A DNA stretch of 64,000 bases from the NCBI RefSeq assembly GCF_040689395.1, contig NZ_JBFAZX010000021.1, positions 68,623 to 132,622 on the forward strand, in the 5' to 3' direction. Below the pieces are notes generated by a model. That model saw only the letters and a program-made list of their open reading frames with translations, did not search any database and was not told the DNA's origin. Position numbers and translations under genes: made by a program. Each line of letters starts with the position of its first letter. Positions within the stretch are counted from its first letter, which is position 1. Positions 53,218 through 62,119 of this stretch are shown here, in pieces. The stretch comes from Dactylosporangium sp040689395. GTDB lineage: Bacteria; Actinomycetota; Actinomycetes; Mycobacteriales; Micromonosporaceae.

Positions 53218-53904
53218 TCAGGCGTCGAAGATGTGGCGGTGCTGCAGGTTCGCGTCGTCGAAGCCCCACTCGAGCTCGTCGGTGACGCCGACGACGCCGT
53301 CGACGGAGCGCACGAGCCGGACCGCGATCTGCGCGGTGCTGCGGCGGTCGACCTTGCCGTCGAGCAGGACGTGCCCGTCGGTGACGACGACGCCGGCCTC
53401 GAGCGGGTCGAGCAACAGCACGCGGCGCAGCACCCCCTCGACGATCTCGACCCGGATATCGTCATCTGTGCGCAGGTACCGGCGCAGCAGGTCGCGCCGC
53501 GAGACGATGCCGACCAGCTCGCCGTCGTGATCGAGGACCGGCAGCCGCTTCACGTTCTCCCGCTCCATGACCTGAGCGGCCGCGGTGAGGGTGGCCGTGG
53601 CCCGCACCGTGACGGCCGGGCTCGTCATGAGCTGCGCCGCGCTCTCGCCGGTCGCCTTCTCCTTCGCCAGCCGGGCGCGCCGCCGCTCGAACAGGCCGGC
53701 GTGCACGTCGGCGCCGTTGAACTCGACCTTGTGCAGCAGGTCCGCCTCGGACACCACGCCGAGCACCCGGCGGTCATCCCCCACGACCGGCACGGCGCTG
53801 ACCCCGACGTCGACGAGCAGGTCGACGATCTGCTTGTACCCCAGGTCGGGCGTGACCGTGACCACGGTCTTGGTCATCACATCGCGTACCAGCAACGCGC
53901 TCAT
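53218..53904 (-). CDS. CBS-pair and BON domain protein 2
   Basis: 228 residues from the ATG at 53904. CBS motifs: VRDVMTKTVVTVTPDLGYKQ ... GVVSEADLLHKVEF and AAQLMTSPAVTVRATATLTA ... GIVSRRDLLRRYLR. BON-like end: VVVTDGHVLLDGKVDRRSTA. It is close in sequence to the CBS-BON protein encoded at 62716. A DosR-like box lies 71-84 bp upstream. Confidence 0.9.
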   Translation of the reverse strand: MSALLVRDVMTKTVVTVTPDLGYKQIVDLLVDVGVSAVPVVGDDRRVLGVVSEADLLHKVEFNGADVHAGLFERRRARLAKEKATGESAAQLMTSPAVTVRATATLTAAAQVMERENVKRLPVLDHDGELVGIVSRRDLLRRYLRTDDDIRVEIVEGVLRRVLLLDPLEAGVVVTDGHVLLDGKVDRRSTAQIAVRLVRSVDGVVGVTDELEWGFDDANLQHRHIFDA

Positions 53905-53974
53905 CGTCCTTGGTCCCTTCTCGCGCGGGCCCCGTGTCCCCATCCACGGTGTACCGAGGCGGAGCGACGCGCAC

Positions 53975-53988
53975 GGGCCGAAGGTCCC
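53975..53988. promoter_or_regulatory. DosR/OsdR-like box upstream of CBS-BON gene 2
   Basis: GGGCCGAAGGTCCC is close to a perfect interrupted palindrome (GGGNC N4 GNCCC), the same arrangement as the mycobacterial DosR box GGGACTTTNGTCCC. It is 71-84 bp upstream of the start. Confidence 0.6.
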
Positions 53989-54096
53989 GGGACGGCCGGG
54001 CCCGGCGCCCTTCGTGCCGCCGGTCCGCCTCGAGCGCGCCCCCGGCCGGCCGGTTCGCCGCACGCGCAGTCGCGCGGCGAACCGGGCGCCGGTCGC

Positions 54097-54798
54097 TCAG
54101 ACCGCCTCGTCGGCGCCCTCGACCGCGGGTGCGGCCTGCCGCACCACGAGTGGCAGGCGACGCTCGTCCATCCAGGTCTGCAGCTCGGGGCCGGACTCGA
54201 AGCTGGCGATCATCGCGTACCGCGGCTGCGTGCCGGTGTGGAAGGCCGCGTGCCACAGCCGCTCGGTGTCCACCACGAACTGGGCGCCGCGCGGCAGCGG
54301 GATGCGGTGCTCGGTCGACGGGTCGTCGCGGTCCTCGCGCAGGATCATGTAGCTGTCCGGGTCGTCAGTCAGGTTGATCCAGGCGCGCACCACCCAGCCC
54401 TCGTCGTCCGGGTTGAGCCGGTTGTTGTCGTCCTGGTGCAGGTGCCGTTCGACGACACTGGCCTCGTCGGTGGACGGCCACAGCTTGATGATGCGGACCC
54501 GGCCGAAGCGGGCGCCGACGGACTTCACCCAGTCGCACAGCGTGGGTGCGAGCCGGGCGTTGGCGGTCCACGCGCCGTCCTTGTCCGGCAGGCCGTGCTC
54601 CCAGAAGCCCCGCGGGTCGTCGTCGCCCTTGGCTGAGGCGAGCACCGCGAAGTTGGTGTCGCCCCCGGACTTCCAGTCCAGGTACTTGAGTTGCTCCCAT
54701 TCCACCGGGTCGAGAATTCCCGGGTACGGCTGAAGCTTGACGAATCCGGTCCGGTCGAGGTCCGGAAGCCTGTAATGACGGGTCTGCACAGCTGGCAT
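54097..54798 (-). CDS. Putative 2-oxoglutarate/Fe(II)-type oxygenase-like protein
   Basis: 233 residues from the ATG at 54798, with CGGAGG 8 nt upstream. The central part looks like a double-stranded beta-helix: RIIKLWPSTDEASVVERHLH, QDDNNRLNPDDEGWVVRAWI, GAQFVVDTERLWHAAFHTG. The HLHQD and later WHAAFH segments could provide the two His and one Asp that bind iron, as in aspartyl/asparaginyl hydroxylase-like enzymes. No substrate can be inferred. It is separate from the stress genes around it and has no visible DosR-like box. Confidence 0.55.
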   Translation of the reverse strand: MPAVQTRHYRLPDLDRTGFVKLQPYPGILDPVEWEQLKYLDWKSGGDTNFAVLASAKGDDDPRGFWEHGLPDKDGAWTANARLAPTLCDWVKSVGARFGRVRIIKLWPSTDEASVVERHLHQDDNNRLNPDDEGWVVRAWINLTDDPDSYMILREDRDDPSTEHRIPLPRGAQFVVDTERLWHAAFHTGTQPRYAMIASFESGPELQTWMDERRLPLVVRQAAPAVEGADEAV

Positions 54799-54959
54799 TG
54801 ACAACCTCCGTTTCGGGTTACGTCGCAGGCCCGCCTACCCGTGCCGATGGTGCCGACACGGACTCGCCAGAGGGTTCGGGTGTGAAGTCGTCAGCGCGCG
54901 CCGGGTCACCCCGTCGCCGGTGCGGCGCGCCGGCCTCACCCGCCGGCACCCATCGCAGC

Positions 54960-55148
54960 TCATCGGATGAGTTCGCGCACCCTCGGCGGCACGGGGCCCA
55001 CCGAGCCCACGGCGTCCTCGCCCGGTCGCACCGGCCGGCGGGCGATGAGCATGACCAAATCGTCGATCGTCGCCGTCAGGAACCCGGCCGCGAACCCGGC
55101 CGCGAACGCGGTGACGAGCCACCTCAGGCGTTGAGATTCGGGACGCAT
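54960..55148 (-). CDS. Small single-helix membrane protein
   Basis: 62 residues from the ATG at 55148, with GGAG upstream. One hydrophobic helix (WLVTAFAAGFAAGFLTATID) is followed by LVMLIARRPVRPGED and a short charged end. It has the same overall layout as the 45-residue protein at 24224-24361. Function unknown. Confidence 0.55.
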   Translation of the reverse strand: MRPESQRLRWLVTAFAAGFAAGFLTATIDDLVMLIARRPVRPGEDAVGSVGPVPPRVRELIR

Positions 55149-55287
55149 CACGATCACTCCTTCGCGCCGACGGCGCACCGCGATCCCCGGTGCGCAGCTC
55201 AACCGTAGGCAGGCGGGCCCGGGCCGCGACAAGGCCGGAGCGCCCCCGCGGCCGGGTTCCACCCGGGGTCAATTCGGGGTCGATTCG

Positions 55288-55301
55288 AGGGCGAAAGCCC
55301 T
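55288..55301. promoter_or_regulatory. Palindromic DosR-like box between the small protein and USP genes
   Basis: AGGGCGAAAGCCCT is a 5-4-5 palindrome of the same kind as the other boxes, 125-138 bp before the USP start at 55426 and 140 bp before the small minus-strand gene. Confidence 0.4.
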
Positions 55302-55425
55302 ACCGGGTGCCGCGCTCGGCGGGGAGTGTCGGAAGGGACCCGCGGTGCGGGGAATCCGCCATGACCATCGGATCGCGGCCGGCATCGAACCGGTGCCCGC
55401 ACCACGGTCCGCAGGAGGCCATGCC

Positions 55426-56304
55426 ATGAGTACCGACCCGCCGGTGGTCGTCGGCTTCGACGGCTCCCCGCAGAGCGTCAAGGCCGTCGCCTGGGCCGCC
55501 GGCGACGCGGCCCGCCGCAGGCGGGACCTGCGCGTCGTGCACGCGGTGCAGTGGCCCCCGGCGCACGGGCCGTCACCGGGACCGATGCCCGCGCCGTACG
55601 AGCGGGGGGTGCTGCGGGCGGCCGAGCAGGTCCTGGCCGACGGTGTGGCACGGGCGCGAGCCGTCGCGCCGGGGCTGAGCGTCACCGGGGACCTGCCCCT
55701 GCGGCAGCCGGCCGCGGCGCTCGTGGCCGCGTCCGAGCATGCCGGCGTCGTCGTGGTCGGCCACCGCGGCCGGGGCGGCTTCGCCGGCCTGCTACTCGGC
55801 TCCGTCGGCGTCGAGCTGGCCGCGCACGCCGCCTGCCCGGTCGTCGTCGTGCGCCGCACGGACGTTCCGGCCGGTGCCGATGCCGGACGGATCATCGTCG
55901 GCATCGACGGCCTCCACAACGCCGCGCACACGCTGCGGTTCGCGTTCGAGCAGGCGTCGTACCGCCACGCCGGCATCACCGCCGTACACGCCTACCTGTG
56001 GCCGTCCTCCAGCGGCCCGGGCGACATGGTGCCGCTGGTGTACGACCCCGACAAGCTGCGGGAGGAGGAGTACCGCGCGCTGTGCGAGTCGATGGGCGGC
56101 TGGGTGGAGCCCTACCCCGACGTCGGCGTCCGCCACGCCGTGATCCACGGCCGGGCCGCGGCGGTGCTGACCGAGCTGTCCGCCGGGGCCGAGCTCGTTG
56201 TCGTCGGCTCCCGCGGCCGGGGCGGCTTCACCGGTCTCCTGCTGGGCTCGGTGAGCCAGGCCGTGATCCACCACGCCGCCTGCCCCGTCGCCGTCGTCAG
56301 ATAG
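55426..56304 (+). CDS. Universal stress protein, tandem USP domains
   Basis: 292 residues from the ATG at 55426 (AGGAGG upstream). Domain starts PPVVVGFDGSPQSVKAVAWA and GRIIVGIDGLHNAAHTLRFA, with ATP-binding ends VVVGHRGRGGFAGLLLGSVG and VVVGSRGRGGFTGLLLGSVS. It is close in length and sequence to the USP at 34459, so the two are paralogs on either side of the organosulfur island. Confidence 0.93.
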   Translation: MSTDPPVVVGFDGSPQSVKAVAWAAGDAARRRRDLRVVHAVQWPPAHGPSPGPMPAPYERGVLRAAEQVLADGVARARAVAPGLSVTGDLPLRQPAAALVAASEHAGVVVVGHRGRGGFAGLLLGSVGVELAAHAACPVVVVRRTDVPAGADAGRIIVGIDGLHNAAHTLRFAFEQASYRHAGITAVHAYLWPSSSGPGDMVPLVYDPDKLREEEYRALCESMGGWVEPYPDVGVRHAVIHGRAAAVLTELSAGAELVVVGSRGRGGFTGLLLGSVSQAVIHHAACPVAVVR

Positions 56305-56327
56305 GCGCGCGGCCGGGGCGTGTGGCG

Positions 56328-56906
56328 TCAGCCGGCCGGCTCGACCACCCGGACGGTGTCGATGCCCATCGTGGTGCGCACCAGCGCCTCGACGACCGTG
56401 CGCTCGGTGTCGTCGTCGAACGCGCCCTCGACGGTCGCGACGGTGCCCCGGACCAGCACCGGCCACTGGTGGCGCCCGTCGGCGTACACGTCCACGCGCC
56501 GCTGGGCCTCCCGCTGAGCGGCCCGCTGGGTCGGCAGCACGGTGCGCAGCACGTCGCTGCGGCTCACGACGCCGACGACGTGCTCCTCGACGACGACGGG
56601 GACGGTGTGCGCGTCGCGGTTCACCATCGCGTCCGCGACGTCGATGACATCGGCGTCCGGCCACGCCGACAGCGGCAGGCCCGACATCGCCTCACGTACC
56701 CGGCCGGCGGCCTCACCCGTCGCCGCGCCGGCCAGCCGGCGGCGCAGCACATCCACCTCGCTGATCATCCCGACCAGCGCCCCGCTGTCGTCGACGACCG
56801 GTACGGCGGTGAACGAGCGGTCCTCCAGCAGGGTCACCGCATCGCCGAGGGGCGCATCGGCGCGCACCGTGTGGGCCGGAAAGGTCATGATGTCCTTGAC
56901 GTGCAT
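56328..56906 (-). CDS. CBS-pair protein with degenerate BON-like end
   Basis: 192 residues from the ATG at 56906 (AAAGGAG upstream). CBS motifs: VKDIMTFPAHTVRADAPLGD ... GMISEVDVLRRRL and AMSGLPLSAWPDADVIDVAD ... GVVSRSDVLRTVLP. The last 55 residues (VLVRGTVATVEGAFDDDTER) resemble a BON domain but are shorter. It probably senses adenosine nucleotides. It is convergent with the USP gene. Confidence 0.85.
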   Translation of the reverse strand: MHVKDIMTFPAHTVRADAPLGDAVTLLEDRSFTAVPVVDDSGALVGMISEVDVLRRRLAGAATGEAAGRVREAMSGLPLSAWPDADVIDVADAMVNRDAHTVPVVVEEHVVGVVSRSDVLRTVLPTQRAAQREAQRRVDVYADGRHQWPVLVRGTVATVEGAFDDDTERTVVEALVRTTMGIDTVRVVEPAG

Positions 56907-56977
56907 CGGATGCTCCTTTCGTGCGGTTCACCCGCCGCGTGATCGCGGGACGCGCGCCGGTGCCGATCCGCCGTCGC

Positions 56978-57562
56978 TCAGGCGTTCCCCGGCGCGGCGG
57001 CCGGCTCGGCCGGCGGGGTCGCGGCCGGCCGTGGCGGGGGCAGGCAGTAGCGGACGGGAATCCGCCGCGGCACCGTCCGGGCGCGTCCACCGGTGTCGGC
57101 GGGTGCCACCACCGGCTGCGGGTGCAGGCCGCGGTACACCCGGCTCGGGGGCGTGCCGCCCCCGGCGACCATCTGGGCCAGGGCGCGCTCCGTGCCGATG
57201 CAGGCGTCCTCGACATAGTCCAGCCCGGCCGCCTCGGCGAGGCAACGCGCCTCGGCGCTGACGATGCCGGGTTGCAGCCAGACCGCGCCGGCACCGATCG
57301 CTGCCGCGGCGCGGACGATCCCGGGCGTCTCGTCCGGGCGCCGAAAGACGTCCACGATGTCGACGTGCGACGGGATGTCGGCCAGCCTGGCGTACACGCG
57401 CTCGCCGAACAGCCACTCGGCGTGCGGGTTCACCGGGATGACCCGCCACCCGTGCTCCTGCAGCATCCGCGGCACCCAGTGCGCCGGCTTGAGCGGATCG
57501 CGGGACGCGCCGACGACCGCGACGGTCCGCGCATCGGCCAGGACCTGCCTCGCGGTGCGCAT
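56978..57562 (-). CDS. CoA-binding (YccU-type) domain protein
   Basis: 194 residues from the ATG at 57562, with GGAGGTGAG upstream. The Rossmann-like CoA-binding domain is typical: TVAVVGASRDPLKPAHWVPR, GWRVIPVNPHAEWLFGERVY, VDIVDVFRRPDETPGIVRAA and GAVWLQPGIVSAEA. Members of this family are common in DosR-type regulons. The C-terminal 55 residues are Pro/Arg-rich and outside the domain. Two DosR-like boxes lie upstream. Function uncertain beyond CoA binding. Confidence 0.87.
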   Translation of the reverse strand: MRTARQVLADARTVAVVGASRDPLKPAHWVPRMLQEHGWRVIPVNPHAEWLFGERVYARLADIPSHVDIVDVFRRPDETPGIVRAAAAIGAGAVWLQPGIVSAEARCLAEAAGLDYVEDACIGTERALAQMVAGGGTPPSRVYRGLHPQPVVAPADTGGRARTVPRRIPVRYCLPPPRPAATPPAEPAAAPGNA

Positions 57563-57644
57563 CGGACTCACCTCCATTCCTCGCGCATTCCTCGCCCCGG
57601 CCCCACCACACCTCCACCATCAGGCGGGGCCGCGGCCACGTGCA

Positions 57645-57678
57645 ATGCCGAAGGTCCCGACGTGCGGGCGAAGGTGCC
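57645..57678. promoter_or_regulatory. Tandem DosR/OsdR-like boxes upstream of the CoA-binding gene
   Basis: ATGCCGAAGGTCCC (57645-57658) and CGGGCGAAGGTGCC (57665-57678) start 20 bp apart, the two-turn spacing typical of paired DosR sites. They are 83-116 bp upstream of the start codon. Confidence 0.55.
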
Positions 57679-57689
57679 TGCCGGGACCG

Positions 57690-58574
57690 TCAGGCGTGCG
57701 ATCCGCCCGGGTGCGGGCGAACGACGGCGACCGGGCACGGCGCACGGTGCACGGTGGCCTGGCCGACCGAGCCCAGCAGCAGGCCCGCGAACCCGCCGCG
57801 GCCGCGCGCGCCGACGACCAGCAGCTGTGCCCCGGCGGACGCCCGGACGAGCACCCCGGCCGCCCGTCCGGCGGCGATGCCGGTCCGCACGTCGACCTCC
57901 GGGTACGTTTCGCGGCACCCGGCGATCGACTCGGACAGCACCCGGCGCTCCGCGTCCCGCATGCCGTCGGGTCTGTGGCGGCCCGCCACGATGCCGGCGG
58001 GCTCGAGGGCCACCGGCACCAGGTAGGCGTGCAGGGCGGTCAGGCCGGCGCGGCGGAACGCGGCCTGCTCGAACGCGAACCGGACGGCGTCCTGGGCGTG
58101 CCCCGACCCGTCGACGCCGACCACCACCCGGCCGGCGTTCGGGCCGTCGCCCTCCCGCGGCCGGACCACCACGGCGGGGCAGGCGGCGTGGGTGACGAGC
58201 TGCACGGCGGTCGACCCGGTCAGCAGCTCGGTGAAGCCGCCGGTACCGCGGCTGCCGACCACCACCTCGGCGGCGTGTCGCGACGCGGCCACCAGCGCGG
58301 GCCCTAGTCGCCGGGCGACGCTCTCGGTGGTGATCCGCAGCTCGAGACCGATGTCGCGGGCCTGCACGACCGCCTCGGCGAGCAGATGCGCCGGCGAGGT
58401 CTCGGCGGCCCGCGACCCAGGATCGGGTCCGGCGTGCCCGGGCTCGCCGCAGGCGTGCAGCAGGTGCAGCGGCAGATGCCGCCGGGCCGCGTCCGCGGCC
58501 GCCCACTGCAGGGCGCGCACCGCGTCCCGCGAACCGTCGACGCCGACGACGACGGCCGTGGCGGGGGCGTTCAT
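57690..58574 (-). CDS. Universal stress protein, tandem USP domains
   Basis: 294 residues from the ATG at 58574. Domain starts TAVVVGVDGSRDAVRALQWA and GRVVVGVDGSGHAQDAVRFA; ATP-binding ends EVVVGSRGTGGFTELLTGST and LVVGARGRGGFAGLLLGSVG. The start overlaps the stop of the upstream USP gene by 4 nt (ATGA), so two double-USP proteins are coupled, possibly to form mixed oligomers. Confidence 0.92.
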   Translation of the reverse strand: MNAPATAVVVGVDGSRDAVRALQWAAADAARRHLPLHLLHACGEPGHAGPDPGSRAAETSPAHLLAEAVVQARDIGLELRITTESVARRLGPALVAASRHAAEVVVGSRGTGGFTELLTGSTAVQLVTHAACPAVVVRPREGDGPNAGRVVVGVDGSGHAQDAVRFAFEQAAFRRAGLTALHAYLVPVALEPAGIVAGRHRPDGMRDAERRVLSESIAGCRETYPEVDVRTGIAAGRAAGVLVRASAGAQLLVVGARGRGGFAGLLLGSVGQATVHRAPCPVAVVRPHPGGSHA

Positions 58575-59485
58575 GGGCCGGCCTCCGGAGTGTCCGCGGC
58601 GCTGCCCGAGGCGTGCGGAACACCGTCGGACCGTTCGTGGGCGATCATCACCGGGCAGTCGGCGCGCTGCAGCAGGTGCATGCCGACCGAGCCCAGCAGC
58701 AGGCCGGTGAAGCCGCCGTGGCCGCGGCTGCCGACGACGGCCAGCCTGGCCCGGCGCGAGCGGTCGGCCAGGACGTTGGCCGCGTCGCCGACGATGCCGT
58801 GGCACTCCCACCGGACGTCGGGGTGCCGCTCCCCCGCCGCCGCCACCTCCGCGGCGGCCGCCGCCGACAGCGAGCGGCGGGTCTGCGCCGTGTCGGACAG
58901 CAGCGGGGGCGCACCGAGCGCCGGCGGCGCGACCGGCGCCTCGATGGCCCGGACGGCCACCAGCCCGGACCGGCACAGCCCGGCCTCGGTGAACGCCACG
59001 TCCAGCGCGTGGTCGGCGGACTCGGACCCGTCGACGCCGACGAGGACGTCACCGGACGGGTCGGCGCGGCCCCGGACCACGACGACGGGGCACGTCGCAT
59101 GCATCGCCACCTGCTGGCTGACCGAACCCAGGACGGTTCCGGCCGCGCGGTGCCGCCCCCGCGTACCGACGACCAGCAACGCGGCGTCACCGCTCTCCTG
59201 CAGCAGCACGTCGGCCGCGCGCCCCAGCACCGCCGTGCCCTGCACGGGTGTACCGGGCGCGACGGACTCCACGTCGCGGACCACGTCCGCCACGAGCGTC
59301 TCCGCCAGCTGGCGCGCGGTGTCGGCGAGCCCGCCGCGCGGCGCCATCACCGCCGGCACCCGCCAGTGATACGCCAGCACGATCCGCAGCGGCGCCCCGC
59401 GCCGGGCGGCCTCGGCCGCCGCCCACCGCGCGGCTCCCAGCGAGAGCGATCCGCCGTCAACGCCCACGACCACCGCGTCGCCCAT
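58571..59485 (-). CDS. Universal stress protein, tandem USP domains
   Basis: 304 residues from the ATG at 59485. Domain starts DAVVVGVDGGSLSLGAARWA and GDVLVGVDGSESADHALDVA. The second ATP site is canonical (AVVGSRGHGGFTGLLLGSVG), the first is altered (LVVGTRGRHRAAGTVLGSVS). It is first in a two-gene USP operon. A GGTCC/GGACC repeat at 59535-59549 lies just upstream. Confidence 0.92.
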   Translation of the reverse strand: MGDAVVVGVDGGSLSLGAARWAAAEAARRGAPLRIVLAYHWRVPAVMAPRGGLADTARQLAETLVADVVRDVESVAPGTPVQGTAVLGRAADVLLQESGDAALLVVGTRGRHRAAGTVLGSVSQQVAMHATCPVVVVRGRADPSGDVLVGVDGSESADHALDVAFTEAGLCRSGLVAVRAIEAPVAPPALGAPPLLSDTAQTRRSLSAAAAAEVAAAGERHPDVRWECHGIVGDAANVLADRSRRARLAVVGSRGHGGFTGLLLGSVGMHLLQRADCPVMIAHERSDGVPHASGSAADTPEAGP

Positions 59486-59660
59486 CCACAACACCCCCGC
59501 CGAACCGTCCACCCCGCAGTTCCCCCGACGCCGCGGTCCATGCCGGACCGTAGCGGCTCACTCCGCGGCATCACCCCCTCGGCTCACCCCGCCTCCCGCG
59601 GATCCCGCGGCCCAGCGGGTAGAGGCCGGGGCATCACCGCCGCACGAGAGGTTGCCTGTC

Positions 59661-60992
59661 ATGTACTTCGCCGACCGTGCCGAGGCTGGCCGAAGCCTGG
59701 GCGAGCTCCTGGGCGAGCGACTGCGGCACCTGCGGGTGCCGGACGCGATCGTGGTGGGCATCCCGGGCGGCGGGATGCCGGTCGCCATCGAGGTCGCCGC
59801 CGCGCTGGGGGCGCCGCTGGACGTCCTGGTCGTGCAGCGGCTCGGGGTGCCGTTCCAGCTGGATGTGACGACCGGGGCCGTCGCCCCGAACGGCGTGCTC
59901 GCCGTGAACACCCACGTGCTGCGCCCCGCCGGCATCGAGGCCGACGATCTGGCCGACGCGGAGGAGCACGCCCGGGAGGCGCTCGGCGAGCGGATGCGGC
60001 GCATCCGGGGCCGGCGCGCGGCGCTGCCGCTGCGCGGACGGCCGGTCATCATCGTCGACGACGGGATGACCACCGGCGCGACCGCGTACGCCGCCGGCCG
60101 CGCCGCCCGGGACCACGGCGCGACGTACGTCCTGGTCGCCGCCCCGGTCGCCAGCGACCGCGCGGTCGAACGGGTCGGCGCGGTCGCAGACGAGGTGGTC
60201 CGGCTGGAGACCCTGGCCGACGGCACCGCCGTCGGCGGCTACTACGCCGACTTCCCGCCGGTGCCCGACGACCGGACCGCGGTCCTGCTCGCGGGCGGCG
60301 GCAGGCCCGGCGGCGATCCGGCACCGGGCACTGCGAACACGCGGTCAGGCAACGCGCGGCCGGGCACCGCGCGAGCGCCGGGCCGGCTCGACGTGCCGCC
60401 GGACGCCGCAGGCCTGGTCATCGCCGCGTACACGAGCGAGAGCGCCGTGCACAGCCCACGCCACCGCCGCGTCGCGAAGCACCTGCGCGACGCGGGGCTG
60501 GCCACGCTGTCGCTGAACCTGCTGACGCCGCAGGAGGAGCTGGACTGGAACCGGGCAGGCGACGCCGGCCTCCTCGCCGAGCGGCTCATCGCCCGGCTTG
60601 AGCCGCTCGAACGGATCGACAGCATCCAGGGCCTGCCGCTCGGCCTGTTCGCCACGGGCACGGCCGCGGCAGCCGTGCTCAAGGTCTCCGCCGCGGCGGG
60701 ACCCGACGCGATCGCGGCCATCGTGTGCCACGACGGGCGGCCGGACCTCGCCGGGCCGGACCTCGCCCAGGTGCGGGCGCCGACGCTGCTCATCGTCGCC
60801 GGGCGCGACCGGCACCTGTTCGAGCTCAACCGGTCGGCGCAGCAACGACTGACCTGCACCAGCCGCCTGCTGACGGTTCCCGGCGCCGGCCACCTGCTGC
60901 AGGAGGCGGGTGCGCTGCCGGCCATGACCGATCAGGTCCGTGCCTGGTTCGTGACCCATCTCGCGGGTGACCCGGCGGTCACGGCTCGATGA
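59661..60992 (+). CDS. Phosphoribosyltransferase fused to alpha/beta-hydrolase-like domain
   Basis: 443 residues from the ATG at 59661. Residues 1-210 are a type I phosphoribosyltransferase: the PRPP loop is VIIVDDGMTTGATA (129-142). Residues about 250-440 have a dienelactone-hydrolase-like alpha/beta fold (LATLSLNLLTPQEELDWNRA; PTLLIVAGRDRHLFEL; PGAGHLLQEAGAL with the His). At the nucleophile elbow, where relatives have GxSxG, this protein has GLFATGTAAAA, with no Ser, so the hydrolase part may be inactive. Such fusions are DosR-regulon members in mycobacteria. It overlaps the convergent nitroreductase gene by 14 nt. Confidence 0.85.
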   Translation: MYFADRAEAGRSLGELLGERLRHLRVPDAIVVGIPGGGMPVAIEVAAALGAPLDVLVVQRLGVPFQLDVTTGAVAPNGVLAVNTHVLRPAGIEADDLADAEEHAREALGERMRRIRGRRAALPLRGRPVIIVDDGMTTGATAYAAGRAARDHGATYVLVAAPVASDRAVERVGAVADEVVRLETLADGTAVGGYYADFPPVPDDRTAVLLAGGGRPGGDPAPGTANTRSGNARPGTARAPGRLDVPPDAAGLVIAAYTSESAVHSPRHRRVAKHLRDAGLATLSLNLLTPQEELDWNRAGDAGLLAERLIARLEPLERIDSIQGLPLGLFATGTAAAAVLKVSAAAGPDAIAAIVCHDGRPDLAGPDLAQVRAPTLLIVAGRDRHLFELNRSAQQRLTCTSRLLTVPGAGHLLQEAGALPAMTDQVRAWFVTHLAGDPAVTAR

Positions 60993-61971
60993 CGTCCTCG
61001 ATCGGCCTGCGGTTGGTGTAACAGGTGGTGGGCGCGTAGCCGAACCGCAGGACGAGCTGCGGATCGTGCAGGCGGCCCAGCGTCCGCCGGAGCCGTTCGC
61101 GGATCGCGGGCACCTCGATCGGCTGCGAGTACATCGCGGTGCTCAGCCCGAGATCCGCGGCGGTGAGCAGCACCCGCTGCAGCGCCATGCCGGCCTGGAC
61201 GGCGTCCGCGGGCCCGTCGCCGAGCACCCCGAACACCGCCACGACCGGTTCACGGGCCAGGTCGCGGGTGGTGTCGTGCTCGGCGCCGCCGAAGTCGCGG
61301 CGGGCCAGCAGCTCGGCCGGGTGCGGTGCGGCGCCGGCGGCGTCCCGGTCGACGCCCTCCACCCGGTGGTCCGCCTCGGTGGTCCACGCCCGCAGCTCGG
61401 CCACGTAGGCGGGATCGGCGCTCAGCTCGGCGTCCGCGCTTCGGATCAGCGACGCCACGGCCTCGAGCGCCGGCTCGCCGACGACGAAGTCCAGCCAGCC
61501 GCTCTCCTGCCGCGCGGCCTCCGTCAGCTGGACCTCGAGACCACGGTCGAGCGGGCCTTCGGCGAACGGGCCGCGGTTGGTGTGCCGGCGGCGGATCTGC
61601 CGGTACAGCCGGCGCTCAACGGGCAGGGGCGGCCGACAGCCGGCCGGCGCGAGATGCACGAGCGTGTCGCCGCGACCGAGCCGCTGCTGGGCCGGCTCGC
61701 CGGCGTTGGCCAGCGCCAGCCGCAGGTTGAACGTGGCGGCCCCGCACGACACGCGCGCGGCGCGGCCCTGCGGGTCGCACACCGAGACCTGGCGGGTCCG
61801 GTCGAGGAGCACGTCGATGCCCTCGTCGGTGTACCGGAAGCGCCATGGCTGGGAGTTGTGGATGGACGGCGCCCACACGGCGTCACCGACCGCCGCGATG
61901 AACGTCTCGCGGTCCCAGGTCCGCGGCATCGTCGTCTGAGAATTCTGAAGGTTCTGCGAGTTCTGGGACAT
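60979..61971 (-). CDS. Acg-family nitroreductase-fold protein
   Basis: 330 residues from the ATG at 61971 (GGAGG upstream). Starts with a short Gln/Asn/Ser repeat (MSQNSQNLQNSQTT), then the Acg fold: AVGDAVWAPSIHNSQPWRFR, RRRHTNRGPFAEGPLD, AVQAGMALQRVLLTAADLGL and DPQLVLRFGYAP. It is a diverged paralog of the protein at 50396. A DosR-like box lies 75-88 bp upstream. The 3' end overlaps the convergent phosphoribosyltransferase gene. Confidence 0.88.
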   Translation of the reverse strand: MSQNSQNLQNSQTTMPRTWDRETFIAAVGDAVWAPSIHNSQPWRFRYTDEGIDVLLDRTRQVSVCDPQGRAARVSCGAATFNLRLALANAGEPAQQRLGRGDTLVHLAPAGCRPPLPVERRLYRQIRRRHTNRGPFAEGPLDRGLEVQLTEAARQESGWLDFVVGEPALEAVASLIRSADAELSADPAYVAELRAWTTEADHRVEGVDRDAAGAAPHPAELLARRDFGGAEHDTTRDLAREPVVAVFGVLGDGPADAVQAGMALQRVLLTAADLGLSTAMYSQPIEVPAIRERLRRTLGRLHDPQLVLRFGYAPTTCYTNRRPIEDVIEP

Positions 61972-62045
61972 GGCCGTACCTCCGCTCCCGAAAGGCGCCG
62001 GCTGCTCCATACCCCACCGTGACACAGCCGGGTGCACGCCGATCA

Positions 62046-62059
62046 GGGCAGAAGGTCCC
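62046..62059. promoter_or_regulatory. DosR/OsdR-like box upstream of the second nitroreductase gene
   Basis: GGGCAGAAGGTCCC differs by one base from the box of CBS-BON gene 2 (GGGCCGAAGGTCCC) and lies 75-88 bp before the start. Confidence 0.6.
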
Positions 62060-62119
62060 GAGCGGACCGTCGCATCCGCAGGTGATCGCGCCGGACGGCG
62101 GGCCGAGCGCGGCGCGGTG

